This document shows positions 42,625 through 52,245 of a stretch of 64,000 bases of DNA, one piece after another. The DNA comes from Planctomycetota bacterium. Lineage in GTDB: Bacteria > Planctomycetota > JACQVV01 > JASMLP01. Under the pieces are notes generated by a model. That model ran no database searches. It was not told the DNA's origin and was given only the letters and a program-made list of their open reading frames with translations. The stretch spans positions 1 to 64,000 of the forward strand of contig JASMLP010000069.1 in assembly GCA_030748635.1 (NCBI GenBank). The letters run 5' to 3'. How positions within the stretch are numbered: the stretch's first letter is position 1; every line of letters starts with the position of its first letter. A program made the position numbers and the translations under genes.

Positions 42625-43364
42625 GTACGACGATTCTCGAAGCCAGGCATCTTTCCAAGCGCTTTTCCATGGGAGAGCGGACGATACGTGTCCTGAACGA
42701 TGTCTCCCTGCAAATTCGTGCGGGTGAAATTCTAGTGATCTCGGGCCCTTCCGGGGCCGGGAAGAGCACTTTGTTACATCTTCTTGGGCTGCTGGACCGA
42801 CCGACGGTTGGAGATGTCTTCTTGAATGGAGAGGATGTGTCTCAGCTTTCGGGCCGTCGTCAAGCTCGATTGAGAAATGAGCATATCGGATTCATTTTTC
42901 AGTTTTATCACCTTCTTCCGGAGTTGAACGCGCTGGAAAATGTTTTCTTGCCGCGAATGATCCAGTCCGGACCTTTGAGGTGGTGGAGGAAGAAGAAGCA
43001 AATACGAGAACAAGCCCAAGAGATGCTTGTACGGGTTGGACTCGGTGATCGGATGACGCATCGGCCGAGCCAGCTTTCGGGAGGTGAGAGGCAGCGAGTG
43101 GCTGTAGCCAGAGCGTTGATCAATGAACCCAGAATCGCTCTTTGCGATGAACCTACCGGGAATCTGGATCGTGAAAATAGTCAGGCGATTCAAGAATTGC
43201 TCTGGGATTTGAATACCTCTTTTGGACAAACATTTGTCATCGTGACTCATGATGAAGCTTTGACCCGGAGTGGACACCGGAACCTCCACATGGTGGATGG
43301 ACAGATCGTGGAGGAGAGTGTCCAAACTGGGGCTTCAGAAGGGACCGGGGGCGATGAGGAGTGA
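42621..43364 (+). CDS. lolD: LolD-type ABC transporter ATPase
   Basis: A 247-residue nucleotide-binding domain with Walker [14 protein letters not shown]-loop [18 protein letters not shown] (the MacB/LolD signature), ABC signature [15 protein letters not shown] and Walker [13 protein letters not shown]. It powers the LolC/E-like permease just upstream, to which it is coupled by an ATGA overlap. The frame is open from 42561, but ATG 42621 gives the family N-terminus. FtsE-like or MacB-like roles are less likely given the partner. Confidence 0.92.
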   Translation: MSTTILEARHLSKRFSMGERTIRVLNDVSLQIRAGEILVISGPSGAGKSTLLHLLGLLDRPTVGDVFLNGEDVSQLSGRRQARLRNEHIGFIFQFYHLLPELNALENVFLPRMIQSGPLRWWRKKKQIREQAQEMLVRVGLGDRMTHRPSQLSGGERQRVAVARALINEPRIALCDEPTGNLDRENSQAIQELLWDLNTSFGQTFVIVTHDEALTRSGHRNLHMVDGQIVEESVQTGASEGTGGDEE

Positions 43365-43494
43365 ATCAGGGACGACATCCGAACAGCGTTGGATACTTCC
43401 GGTCCTCGGTGTCTATGCGTTTTTGCTCCTTTTAGGAGCCGTGAGCGAACTGTTGGGCCTCGGTTGGTTTGACTGGATGGTCTTGTCGCGTTGA
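43354..43494 (+). CDS. 46-residue single-pass membrane peptide downstream of lolD
   Basis: ATG 43354 overlaps the end of lolD by 11 bases. The peptide has a polar N-terminus ([12 protein letters not shown]), one strongly hydrophobic helix (VLGVYAFLLLLGAVSELLGL) and a short WFDWMVLSR tail. A purine-rich GGGG lies just upstream. Position and one clean helix suggest a real small subunit of the Lol-like transporter, but there is no homology evidence. Confidence 0.5.
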   Translation: MRSESGTTSEQRWILPVLGVYAFLLLLGAVSELLGLGWFDWMVLSR

Positions 43495-43514
43495 GATTTC
43501 GACCAGGAGTGTGA

Positions 43515-44519
43515 ATGATGATTACCGATCCGGAGCGGGGCCATGGCCCCTTCTCGACTGTTTCGTTAGGCCAGAGCGGACTGCACGGCAGCCGACTCTG
43601 CCTGGGTACCATGACTTTCGGTACTCAGATGGACGAAGGAGAATCTCATCGGGTGCTCGACGAGGCCTTTGATCGGGGTATTCGGTTCTTCGATACCGCG
43701 AATGTATACGGGGCGGGAGCCTCCGAGCGGATCCTTGGAAGTTGGCTTCGAGGTCATCGCGATCAGGTGGTAGTAGCCAGCAAAGTACGTTACGAGGTCG
43801 CAGGCTCGGCATTCAGTGTGGGGTTGTCTCGAAGGGCGATCAAAGAACAGGTGGAGGCGTCCCTGAATCGTCTGGAGGTGGATTGTCTGGACATCCTCTA
43901 TTTCCACCAGCCCGACGATGAAACCGCGATCGAAGAATCCCTTCATGCCGTGGACGATCTGGTCCGAGAAGGGAAGGTTCATCTTCTGGGGTTGTCCAAC
44001 TATGCTTCCTGGCAGGTGACCGAATCCATCTGGAGCGCGCAGCAGCACGGGTGGGTCGTGCCTCGAGTGGTTCAGCCCATGTACAATCTACTCGCCCGTG
44101 GCATCGAGCAGGAGTTACTTCCTTGCACTCGCCACTACCAACTGGGTGTGGTGGTGTACAATCCTTTGGCGGCCGGACTTCTGTGCGGGAAACATCGGTT
44201 CGACCTGGATCCGGACTCTTCCGGTCGATTCGAGGTGTTTCCTTACTATCGTGACCGTTACTGGCATCGCGAACTGTTCAACGCGGTTGAGAGGCTTTCT
44301 GACATAGCCGGGGAGGCTGGCCGTTCCTTGCTGTCGCTGTCTTTGCAGTGGGTTTTGGATCGACCGGGGGTCAGTGGAGTTCTTCTCGGAGTCAGTTCAT
44401 TGGACCAGTTACGACAAAATCTAGACGCATTCGGAGATCCCCTTTCCGAAGACGTTTTGCTCGCGTGTGACGAGGTCTGGAAGGGGTTACGTGGACCACT
44501 TCCGGTTTACAACCGCTGA
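43515..44519 (+). CDS. Aldo/keto reductase
   Basis: A 334-residue TIM-barrel AKR: LCLGTMTFGTQMDE, IRFFDTANVYGAGASERILG (catalytic Asp and Tyr), VVASKVRY (Lys), DILYFHQPD (His) and LSNYASWQV. The C-terminal NADPH-binding part is present (GVLLGVSSLDQLRQNL). It reduces an aldehyde or ketone with NAD(P)H; the VKETFGMTM-like grouping with YhdN/Kv-beta-type AKRs is likely, substrate unknown. AGGAG precedes the ATG. Confidence 0.93.
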   Translation: MMITDPERGHGPFSTVSLGQSGLHGSRLCLGTMTFGTQMDEGESHRVLDEAFDRGIRFFDTANVYGAGASERILGSWLRGHRDQVVVASKVRYEVAGSAFSVGLSRRAIKEQVEASLNRLEVDCLDILYFHQPDDETAIEESLHAVDDLVREGKVHLLGLSNYASWQVTESIWSAQQHGWVVPRVVQPMYNLLARGIEQELLPCTRHYQLGVVVYNPLAAGLLCGKHRFDLDPDSSGRFEVFPYYRDRYWHRELFNAVERLSDIAGEAGRSLLSLSLQWVLDRPGVSGVLLGVSSLDQLRQNLDAFGDPLSEDVLLACDEVWKGLRGPLPVYNR

Positions 44520-44567
44520 TCGAGGTGGGGTTGTGAAGAGCAGGATGTCAGACGCCCTGTCGGAACG

Positions 44568-44573
44568 TACAAT
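44568..44573 (+). promoter_or_regulatory. -10 box TACAAT seven bases before the ATG at 44581
   Basis: TACAAT-N7-ATG without a Shine-Dalgarno. A 4/6 -35 (ATGTCA, 44545-44550) lies at 17 bases. It implies a leaderless transcript and decides the start against ATG 44545. Confidence 0.45.
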
Positions 44574-44580
44574 CAGTCGC

Positions 44581-46686
44581 ATGTCGGAAGAAGAAAAGAA
44601 TCGGTCGGTTTGCGAAGACTGTGGAAGTGAGCCGGCGTCCCAGGTCCGGTATGAACGCGTGGTGAGCTATCTGGTCCTGACCGACTCTCGGGATCTGGAG
44701 CGGGTGCTCTGTCGGCGATGTTCCTCTCGGGCCGGGGTCCGTGAGCAGATCGTCAGTTCTCTGGTCGGATGGTGGGGGCTTCCGTTTGGGTTACTCACAA
44801 TGCGAGCGATGTGGACCAATCTCCGTTCCCTTCGGGCGCACGCGCAATGGTCCTTCGGAGGACTCTTCCTGCTGGGAGTGTTTGCGCTTGGGGTGCCGAT
44901 AGGAGCGGTAGGGCTGGGATATGTCGCTGTGAAGGGGTATGTCGGTGAGGACTCGAAGGTCGACCTGCATCAGGCCGAGTCTCGTTATCGGTCAAACATG
45001 CGACTCGCGCGATTGGCTCTGCGGGGGGGGAATCCGGCTGAGGCCTGTCACCATTTTTCTCAAGGATTGCCGGATTTGCGGTTACTGACGGCTGATCAGG
45101 AGCCGGTCTGGTGGCCCGAGGTGGCCGATTATTGTTTCGGGTACGCTCGGGCTCAGGAGCAGATCGGGTATTACGCCGCGGCTCAGAAGAATCTCGAGTC
45201 GGCTCTTCGTCAGATTCATCGGGTTCCCAAGGAGTGGAGAACCAGGGAAAAGTGGAAACGCTTTCTCGGGAATGCCTGGAGAATGCAACTGGCATGGTCA
45301 CGAATCTGGAGGCGGCAGGGAAATCTCAAAGGGGCGCTACGCTCACTAGAAACCTTGGTGTCAGGGAATATTCGACAGACTCCAGAGATCCTTTTGGATG
45401 CATGGACCGGTTGCCTGGAAGACGCGGGGCGAGACGAAGAGGCCTTACGATTTCTGGACAGATGTCGCGAGGAGTTGGATGCGGACTGTCCGGTCGTTCT
45501 GGAGGTTCGTCGATTTCGAATACGAAGAAAGCGGGGACTGGCGGCGAAAGACCTTCCAGAGGTTCGAAACCTTTTGAAAGCCCATCCTGAAAATCGGGAG
45601 ATCCTTCGTTGTTTTCAGAATCATTTGCTGGCTCTAGGTGAGTGGGAAAGTGCCTATCGACTGTTCGAGGAGCGGGCGAAAGATCCGGGTCAGAAGAACG
45701 ATATTTTGTTGTGGGCCCGACTTCAGGGGAAAGTTCATTCGCGGGCAGATTGTCTGGAGCGACTGATCACGTCTGAGGCTGTCAAAGAAGATGGACTGCG
45801 ATTCGCGTTGGTGTCACTTTACTGGTGGTTGGGCCGGGATGCCGAGGTGGAACGATCGATGCCTGGATTGATGTCTCGAATTCCAGGTCCTATCCGTGTG
45901 CTCCAGGCTCGAATCGAGATCGATCGAGGGCGACCAGGTCAGGCTCGAAAAATTCTGGAAAGTTCTCTCGTAGATCTTCCTGCCGATCAGGAATCGATCT
46001 CTCTTCTTGTTCGGATGGACCTTCAGGAAGGGCATCTTCGGGCGGCGGCAGAACGAGTGGAACGAGCGGTCCGGTTCGCCGAGGGGAATCCAGAATTGCA
46101 ATTCAAATTGAGACGATCACTTGCCGCGAGGTTGCGTGAGATGGGACACTGGGATATGTCCCAGAAGATTGTGGAAGAATTGAAACCCCAATCCCGGAAA
46201 GAATTTTTGAGAGAAGTGGAGTTTGAATCGACACGTGGAGCGCTCGAGGAGGGGCGTCCGGCTCGTTGGGAGATCTTCGATGAAATCGTGGATTGTGAAA
46301 ACGACAAATCTATTGAAACGCTTCAATGGAAAATACGTTTAGGATTTTGGCAAGGGGTGGAATCGGCTCTGACCGGGGAGCCTCCCGAGAAGTTCTGGAG
46401 AGAGGTGGCCTCGGCTCCGCTCGAGCCGATGCGAGGAGGAGCTCGGTTTTCGGTTCTTGCGGCTCGTTTGTTGATAGAACCGAACGACGTTCGGAGGCGG
46501 GATTTGATAGACGGTGCGGTGGGGCTTTTCGAAGGATGGCGGTCCGCGCTTGAATTCGTACTCGGATTGGTAGCAGAACGATCCGGTAAGAACTCGGCGG
46601 CTCAGGACTTTTACCGACGTTCTCTGGAGGCAAATCCTCAGCAGAGCTTTCCTTTTCACCTGGTCGCGCGGAGATTAGGGTCGTGA
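44581..46686 (+). CDS. Zinc-ribbon, membrane-anchored TPR protein
   Basis: From ATG 44581 the protein has 701 residues. An N-terminal zinc ribbon (CEDCG...CRRC, about 40 residues between the Cys pairs) is followed by two hydrophobic helices (about residues 60-80 and 90-120) and a large region of degenerate TPR/alpha-solenoid repeats to the C-terminus. The ribbon is probably cytoplasmic and the solenoid periplasmic or cytoplasmic depending on helix count. I recognise no family; a scaffold role is likely. An upstream in-frame start (44467/44545) overlaps the aldo/keto reductase end. The stop overlaps the pgi start (GTGA). Confidence 0.75.
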   Translation: MSEEEKNRSVCEDCGSEPASQVRYERVVSYLVLTDSRDLERVLCRRCSSRAGVREQIVSSLVGWWGLPFGLLTMRAMWTNLRSLRAHAQWSFGGLFLLGVFALGVPIGAVGLGYVAVKGYVGEDSKVDLHQAESRYRSNMRLARLALRGGNPAEACHHFSQGLPDLRLLTADQEPVWWPEVADYCFGYARAQEQIGYYAAAQKNLESALRQIHRVPKEWRTREKWKRFLGNAWRMQLAWSRIWRRQGNLKGALRSLETLVSGNIRQTPEILLDAWTGCLEDAGRDEEALRFLDRCREELDADCPVVLEVRRFRIRRKRGLAAKDLPEVRNLLKAHPENREILRCFQNHLLALGEWESAYRLFEERAKDPGQKNDILLWARLQGKVHSRADCLERLITSEAVKEDGLRFALVSLYWWLGRDAEVERSMPGLMSRIPGPIRVLQARIEIDRGRPGQARKILESSLVDLPADQESISLLVRMDLQEGHLRAAAERVERAVRFAEGNPELQFKLRRSLAARLREMGHWDMSQKIVEELKPQSRKEFLREVEFESTRGALEEGRPARWEIFDEIVDCENDKSIETLQWKIRLGFWQGVESALTGEPPEKFWREVASAPLEPMRGGARFSVLAARLLIEPNDVRRRDLIDGAVGLFEGWRSALEFVLGLVAERSGKNSAAQDFYRRSLEANPQQSFPFHLVARRLGS

Positions 46687-47987
46687 CTGCGGATCGATCA
46701 CTCCTTTTTCGGGCAGGTTTATCCGCGACCTGGAGCGGACCGGTTGTGTCCGGTCGCGAGCGGGACCGGGTGCTGGCCGAACTGGGGCGTTTGCGAAGTG
46801 GGCAGGTTTGGGCGGACGCCTCTGCGAGTGAGACGGTCCGGTTCTTGGATCTGGCCTATCCGGCTCGGGATCTGCAGCCGCAGGCACTGCTCGATGAAAT
46901 CGATGCCTGGGGACGGTCTTTGCGGGATCGTGGGGATGTACAGACTCTGCTCTATATCGGATTTGGCGGATCCGCCCTCGGTCCTCGGTTGCTGTCCGAG
47001 GTTTTTGCTGAAGAGGGGGGGCGAGAACGGATTCGCGTCGAGGTCCTGGACTCTATCGATCCGGATACGGTGACGGGCTTGCTCCAGCGTCTCGACCTGT
47101 CGACCACGCATTTTCTCGTCTGTTCGAAAAGCTCAGTGACCTACGAGGCTGTCGCACTCTACCGGATCTTTCTGGATGCTCTCTACCGGCAGAAATTGGA
47201 TCCTGTGGATCGTTTGACATTCGTCGTGGGGCCTACCGGTTATCTTCGTGACGAAGCTGCTCGTTTAGGAGCTCAGGTGTTTCCTGTTCCGTTGGGGATC
47301 GGAGGACGTTGGTCAGTACTTTCCCCGGTAGGGCTCACGGTGGCTGCTGCACTGGGCAGAGATCTAGGTGCTCTGCTCGAGGGCGCGCGGGTCGCAGATC
47401 AGGCGGGAGAAGAAGCCGCTCAGTTGGCGGTTCATCTGGCTCATTCGGGAGTTTTCGTTCCGTTCATCTATGAAGATCGTCTGGTGGGGTTGGGGTCCTG
47501 GTTGACTCAGTTGATCATGGAAAGCCTGGGAAAGGGGCGTGCTCAGGGTCGAAAGGCGGTGATTCAATCTCCTGCGGTGGTTTGTGCCCGGGGAACTGCG
47601 GACCAGCATTCGATTCTTCAGGATCTGACCGAAGGTTCGGGGGATCGGTTGCCTTTTTTCATCGAAGTGGGTGGTGACGAGTTCTCGTCTCTGAAGATTC
47701 CGGTACTCAGAGGCGACTCCGCCGGATCGCCGCCGATACCCGAGGGAACAACTCTTGGAGGTCTTCGGAATACCTTTGCCGCTTCGACTCGCCAGTGTCT
47801 CGAAGATTTGGGAGGATCCGTTGGGCATCTTGTCTATGAACGAGTGGATGAGTGTTCGTTGGGGGCCTCGCTTTTCTTTTTTCAGATGGCGGTGGCGATG
47901 GCGGCCGGATTGCTGGAGGTCAACGCATTTGACCAGCCGGGGGTCGAGGCGCCCAAGAAACGGGTTCGTCAGCAATTCTCCTCCTGA
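46683..47987 (+). CDS. pgi: Glucose-6-phosphate isomerase (compact type)
   Basis: A 434-residue two-SIS-domain enzyme: YIGFGGSALGPRLL, VCSKSSVTYEA, GGRWSVLSPVG (the GGRxS phosphosugar signature), and GTADQHSILQDLTEG holding the catalytic His. It interconverts glucose-6-phosphate and fructose-6-phosphate. It is shorter than the about 550-residue enterobacterial enzyme, like other bacterial compact forms. GTG start in a GTGA overlap with the TPR gene. Confidence 0.94.
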   Translation: MTADRSLLFRAGLSATWSGPVVSGRERDRVLAELGRLRSGQVWADASASETVRFLDLAYPARDLQPQALLDEIDAWGRSLRDRGDVQTLLYIGFGGSALGPRLLSEVFAEEGGRERIRVEVLDSIDPDTVTGLLQRLDLSTTHFLVCSKSSVTYEAVALYRIFLDALYRQKLDPVDRLTFVVGPTGYLRDEAARLGAQVFPVPLGIGGRWSVLSPVGLTVAAALGRDLGALLEGARVADQAGEEAAQLAVHLAHSGVFVPFIYEDRLVGLGSWLTQLIMESLGKGRAQGRKAVIQSPAVVCARGTADQHSILQDLTEGSGDRLPFFIEVGGDEFSSLKIPVLRGDSAGSPPIPEGTTLGGLRNTFAASTRQCLEDLGGSVGHLVYERVDECSLGASLFFFQMAVAMAAGLLEVNAFDQPGVEAPKKRVRQQFSS

Positions 47988-48012
47988 AAAGCCCGAAAAC
48001 TCTTTGAGGCGA

Positions 48013-49830
48013 CTAATTTCCGGAGATCACCACCGGAGTGGTGGCCCGTTTCAGGAAAAGCAGGGCGAAGCAGGTGGCGCGGGTGTTTTCCCAGCGACCA
48101 GATCGTTCTTGGGTTGTGACAAGGAAGCGGGCTCCATCGTCGTACCAGGAACGATCTCCAATTCGAGGTAAGGCGGCTAGCATGCCGACTCGTTCGAGTC
48201 CATAGAGATAGTAGTGGTGACTCTTATCGAGTTTTCCTGGGTTGGTTTTCACGTCGTAGTGGTGCTGATGCCAGGCGAGACCATCCAGGATCGATTTCTC
48301 ACATTTTCGAGCCAGGGAGCCGCGATAGCTTTTGCGCTTGACCAACTCTGAGCGTGCAATGATGAGGCTCGTGAGCCCGGCTGTTGTCATACTCGCATAG
48401 GCGGTATCTTGTCCGGAGCGGTAGGGCCACCCGCGGGCTTCGGCCGGGGTCAGACTGGTCGGGGTCGACTTGTAATTTCCTTTTGGGTTGGATCGGAAAC
48501 GGGCCAGGTATACCGGTGGGCCGACGGACTCTTGAGCTTTCAGAAAGTACTGGATGATCTCTTTCCAGATTTTGCTAGGGATCGAGAATCCGCATCGGGA
48601 AGCGGCTTTGAGTCCCAGAATGGCGTACTGCGTGTTGGAATGGTCGTGGTGGCTTGGGGAGTCGCCGGGATAGGACCAGTTCGATCCCTCCCGTCGTCCA
48701 TCGAGAAGCCACTGGACGGCCTTGGCCATCCTTTTTCGGTCTTTCGTTGGGATTTTGCGGGGAGCTGGCGGGCCCTTGGGGGCCTGTCCTGGGCGAAGAG
48801 ATTCTTTCTTCTTGAGCGAGAGAGGTATATGGAGAGCCTCGATGGCCATGAGGTAGACGCCGACCGAGTAGGTTTTCTTGAGTGGAAGGGTATGCAAGTG
48901 GGCAAAGCCTTTCACAATGACGGGGTCGTCCGAGGGGACCCCGCTTTTGAGGAGAGTCAGGAGGCAGAGGGCGTTGACTCCCATCGGATAGTCACGGGTA
49001 TACGTTGTGGTGTCTTTGAATGACCCATCATCTTGCTGCTGGTTACGTAACCAGCGAACGCCTTGCTTGACGGCGTGTTCCACGAAGCCATCCAGATCAC
49101 CTTGGCTGATATTCTTCTGGGATTTGTACTGGTAGGTGACCTGATTGAAGAACTTACGCGGCAATCTGGCGCCGAGGTTTTTGTGCTGAAACATCACCTT
49201 GAACTTCGCTTTGGCTTCGACGACTCGGCCGGAGGAGGGGTCGATCCACTGGTTGGTTTGAATGGTGCCCGGTTCGCTCAAAACCCAGGTGATGGTTTTA
49301 CGGTCCTTGTTTTTTGAATTTGAACGCGCGCTTTTCTTCGGCTTCTCGACCTGAAAGGTTCCTTGAACACGCAAGAGGCTTTTTCCTTTGTGTTTCACCC
49401 AGCCAACGAGTGTGTATCTCCCACGGACAGTGATGGCTTCATAGGTGCTGATGCGGTCGAAGGTGTTGCTATGACTCCAAGATTCGCCTGTGGATGTGCC
49501 GCGAGGCGGCATTTTGGTGATCAAATCGTCGGCCAGTCCCCATCCTCCCTCGGGAAAGGGAGGGGCCGGGGCCGGGTTTTTGTCAGATGGAAGTAGTTGA
49601 TAGCCGAAACGTCGAAAGTCGATTTTTTCGACCATCCATTTGTTGTTCTTGTTCCAGTGTGGGTGATGGACTTTGGGGCTGATGGTTTGGGTAAAAGACA
49701 CCAGTTCGTCCGGTTGAACTTTCCAGACGATCGATTCTGGGATCTTCTTGGGGGGATTTTGGGCTGATGCCGGGGATTGGAGAGAGAGCAGGAGGGAAAG
49801 ACCAAGGAGTGAAATCGGAAATTCTTTCAA
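48013..49830 (-). CDS. Secreted alpha/alpha-toroid (squalene-cyclase/prenyltransferase-like) protein
   Basis: A signal peptide (cleavage near PASAQ) leads into an N-terminal beta region (about residues 35-225). A C-terminal alpha/alpha-barrel (about residues 245-605) follows, with the repeated toroid motifs GVRWLRNQQQDDGSF, GVNALCLLTLLKSG, AVQWLLDGRR and TAGLTSLIIAR. The domain is shared by terpene cyclases, complement C3 and many secreted planctomycete proteins of unknown function. No DxDD cyclase motif is visible, so terpene cyclisation is unlikely. TTG start with GGAG 9 bases upstream. Converges on pgi. Confidence 0.85.
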   Translation of the reverse strand: MKEFPISLLGLSLLLSLQSPASAQNPPKKIPESIVWKVQPDELVSFTQTISPKVHHPHWNKNNKWMVEKIDFRRFGYQLLPSDKNPAPAPPFPEGGWGLADDLITKMPPRGTSTGESWSHSNTFDRISTYEAITVRGRYTLVGWVKHKGKSLLRVQGTFQVEKPKKSARSNSKNKDRKTITWVLSEPGTIQTNQWIDPSSGRVVEAKAKFKVMFQHKNLGARLPRKFFNQVTYQYKSQKNISQGDLDGFVEHAVKQGVRWLRNQQQDDGSFKDTTTYTRDYPMGVNALCLLTLLKSGVPSDDPVIVKGFAHLHTLPLKKTYSVGVYLMAIEALHIPLSLKKKESLRPGQAPKGPPAPRKIPTKDRKRMAKAVQWLLDGRREGSNWSYPGDSPSHHDHSNTQYAILGLKAASRCGFSIPSKIWKEIIQYFLKAQESVGPPVYLARFRSNPKGNYKSTPTSLTPAEARGWPYRSGQDTAYASMTTAGLTSLIIARSELVKRKSYRGSLARKCEKSILDGLAWHQHHYDVKTNPGKLDKSHHYYLYGLERVGMLAALPRIGDRSWYDDGARFLVTTQERSGRWENTRATCFALLFLKRATTPVVISGN

Positions 49831-50032
49831 GACAGTACACTCCAGTATGAAGGTGTCGGGTAGAGGGTCCTTGAATGATATGTGGTCATGATAATCGGAG
49901 GGAGAGGCGGAACCAACGGGAGATCGCTGTATTTACCTCCTGGATTTCAACAGGAAAGGAAGGGGTGTGACGTTGACGCCTTTGATGGGAGGGGATAGGT
50001 TGAGCGCCACGATCGTTGGAGGGAGGTGTTTC

Positions 50033-52231
50033 GTGAGTGATCTTGAGGCGATTGAACGGGCCGCGGCCGAGTGGGGCGCGCGTTACGGAGAGCTCGGTCA
50101 ACAGGCGGCGAGTAATTTGAAGCGGTGGATGAGCGGTCAGGTTCCACTCGCGGAAAAAGATATTTTGAAAAGATTGCTTCGCGAAGAGCGCCAGGAATTG
50201 CTCTTCGATTCCTTCTGGCAAGTTTTACCGTTTGGGACCGGAGGGCGTCGGGGTCGAGTCGGGTATGGATCCAATCGGCTGAATCCGGCAACCGTGGCCA
50301 TGACGGTTCAGGGGCATTGCAACTATCTGCTCCGCTCGGCGAACTTCGTCGACAAACCTTCTGTGGTGGTGGCTTGCGATGTCCGGGTCTTTCAAGATGC
50401 GACTGGCGATCTGGCATTTCTGGGAGAAGATCACCCGTTACTGGGTGTCTCTTCGAGATCGCTGGGTCGATTGGCGTGTGAAATCTACGCTGGGAACGGC
50501 TTTCGGGTCTACTTTCCTGCTCCGGCTGAAGAGATGGCTGTACTGGCGACACCCGAACTCTCGTTTCTGATCGTCTGTCTCGGAGCTCTGGGCGGTATTA
50601 ATTTATCTGCCAGTCACAACCCTCCCGATGACAACGGAACCAAGATTTACGATTCATTCGGGAGTCAGCCGGTGTCTCCCGATGATCAGGCATTGATCGA
50701 TGTCATGAACGACGTGACTGAAATCCGACGAATCCCGTTTGACGAGGCCTTGGGCGAGGGGCTGATCCTTGAAGTGCCGAGGTCGACCCATGAGCAATAC
50801 CTGAAGACCTATGCCGACCTCTTCGAGGGTATACACGAACCGGATTCCGATATACCGATCGTCTACACACCTCTTTGTGGCTGCGGAATGACGACCGTGG
50901 GGGAACTTCTGGAAAGATTCGGATTTCCTCTTCAGGTTCCACCCCAAGAGAGGGAACCGGACGGTTCCTTCGCTGTGATCCCCTTTCGAGCCCCCAATCC
51001 GGAGGTTCCTCAGGCCACGGCGCCGGCGCGCTCGTTTGCGGATGGAGTGGGGTCGGGGATCGTGCTTTCCAGCGATCCCGACGCGGATCGGATCGGAGTC
51101 GAGGTGAAGGTCGGGGACGGTTCCTGGGTACACCTCGATGGAAATCAGATCGCCACGATTCTCGCCTATTTCCTGATGATCGACTCCGAGGGCCCTCAAA
51201 GGCGTGGATTGATTATCGAAACGTTGGTGACCACCAAAGCGCTCGGGGCGATCGTGAATCGGGCTGGGAGTTCGTGGATCGTCGACGATCTCCTGGTCGG
51301 TTTCAAATACGTGGCCCATGTGCTTCGGAACCTGGAGGAGAAGGGGCATTACGGAGAGATCCGATGTCGTCCGGACGACTTGGTACTGGCGGCTGAAGAG
51401 AGCCACGGTTTGTCCATGGTGAGCGGTATTCGTGACAAGGATGCGGCTGGAGGAGCTATTTTCCTGGCGGCGCTCTATCAAAAACTTTCAAGCAAGGGCC
51501 AGACCCTGCTCGATTATTACGCCTCGATTCTAGAGGAGGTGGGTGGGTACGATTGCCTCAATCGGTCGATCATGCTCCGCGGGTCTCAGGGAGTCATGCA
51601 GCGAGATTCAATCATGGAGCAACTCCGGAAAGACCCCCCGACACGCCTTGCCGGAAGAGAAGTGGAGAAGATCGTCGACTACTGGGATGAGGAGCGTTTT
51701 GGCTCTTTTACGAGTGAATCGGATCGATTGCCTCGTAATGTGTTGCAGGTTTTCACCGCCGGTCTGGTGGTGACCATACGCCCTTCGGGAACCGAGCCCA
51801 AGCTCAAGATCTATTGTCAGCTTCTTCCCGAAGCGGCGCCGAAAGATCTGCGCGGTATGGATTTGCTGGACGCCCTTCGAGTCGAAACCGTCCGGGCCGC
51901 CTCTTCGGTGTACGGAGATCTGCTGTCAAGATTGGATACCCGGCTTTCGGAGGCGGCGTTGGAGTTGCCCGACATCATCGACATCGAACAGAAGGTCTCT
52001 TTCGACCAGAAAACGGTTCCTCAACTTCTGGATCGATACGCAGCCGAAGAAACTCCTGAGATCGATAGCGTTCTCGACTGGCTGCGCGAGGAGACCGCCG
52101 CCATGACACCGGGCGCCGACCCTTTGCCCGCTCTTTGTGGCTCGATACGCAGGCTCTGTGCTCAGTGGATCGAAAACGGTCAGGTGAATGAGTCGAGAGT
52201 TCAATCTCTTCTCCAGTGGGCTCGTAATTAG
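50033..52231 (+). CDS. Phosphoglucomutase/phosphomannomutase family protein
   Basis: GTG 50033 follows a strong GGAGGGAGG (50018-50026), giving 732 residues; the open frame from 49967 is probably leader. Domain 1 has the phosphoserine loop NLSASHNPPDDNGTKIY, domain 2 the Mg site LSSDPDADRIGVEV, domain 3 AAEESHGLSM and domain 4 RPSGTEPKLKIYC, so all catalytic elements are present. It interconverts hexose 1- and 6-phosphates, feeding glycan synthesis. A C-terminal extension of about 130 residues without a named domain makes it longer than standard PGMs (about 550-600). Confidence 0.93.
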   Translation: MSDLEAIERAAAEWGARYGELGQQAASNLKRWMSGQVPLAEKDILKRLLREERQELLFDSFWQVLPFGTGGRRGRVGYGSNRLNPATVAMTVQGHCNYLLRSANFVDKPSVVVACDVRVFQDATGDLAFLGEDHPLLGVSSRSLGRLACEIYAGNGFRVYFPAPAEEMAVLATPELSFLIVCLGALGGINLSASHNPPDDNGTKIYDSFGSQPVSPDDQALIDVMNDVTEIRRIPFDEALGEGLILEVPRSTHEQYLKTYADLFEGIHEPDSDIPIVYTPLCGCGMTTVGELLERFGFPLQVPPQEREPDGSFAVIPFRAPNPEVPQATAPARSFADGVGSGIVLSSDPDADRIGVEVKVGDGSWVHLDGNQIATILAYFLMIDSEGPQRRGLIIETLVTTKALGAIVNRAGSSWIVDDLLVGFKYVAHVLRNLEEKGHYGEIRCRPDDLVLAAEESHGLSMVSGIRDKDAAGGAIFLAALYQKLSSKGQTLLDYYASILEEVGGYDCLNRSIMLRGSQGVMQRDSIMEQLRKDPPTRLAGREVEKIVDYWDEERFGSFTSESDRLPRNVLQVFTAGLVVTIRPSGTEPKLKIYCQLLPEAAPKDLRGMDLLDALRVETVRAASSVYGDLLSRLDTRLSEAALELPDIIDIEQKVSFDQKTVPQLLDRYAAEETPEIDSVLDWLREETAAMTPGADPLPALCGSIRRLCAQWIENGQVNESRVQSLLQWARN

Positions 52232-52245
52232 GAGAAGATGGAATC

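Noticed and set aside
49831-50032. An extended N-terminus for the phosphohexomutase from GTG 49967
   Set aside because: The strong GGAGGGAGG just before GTG 50033 and the family N-terminus favour the later start; the rest of this 202-base gap shows nothing I can name.
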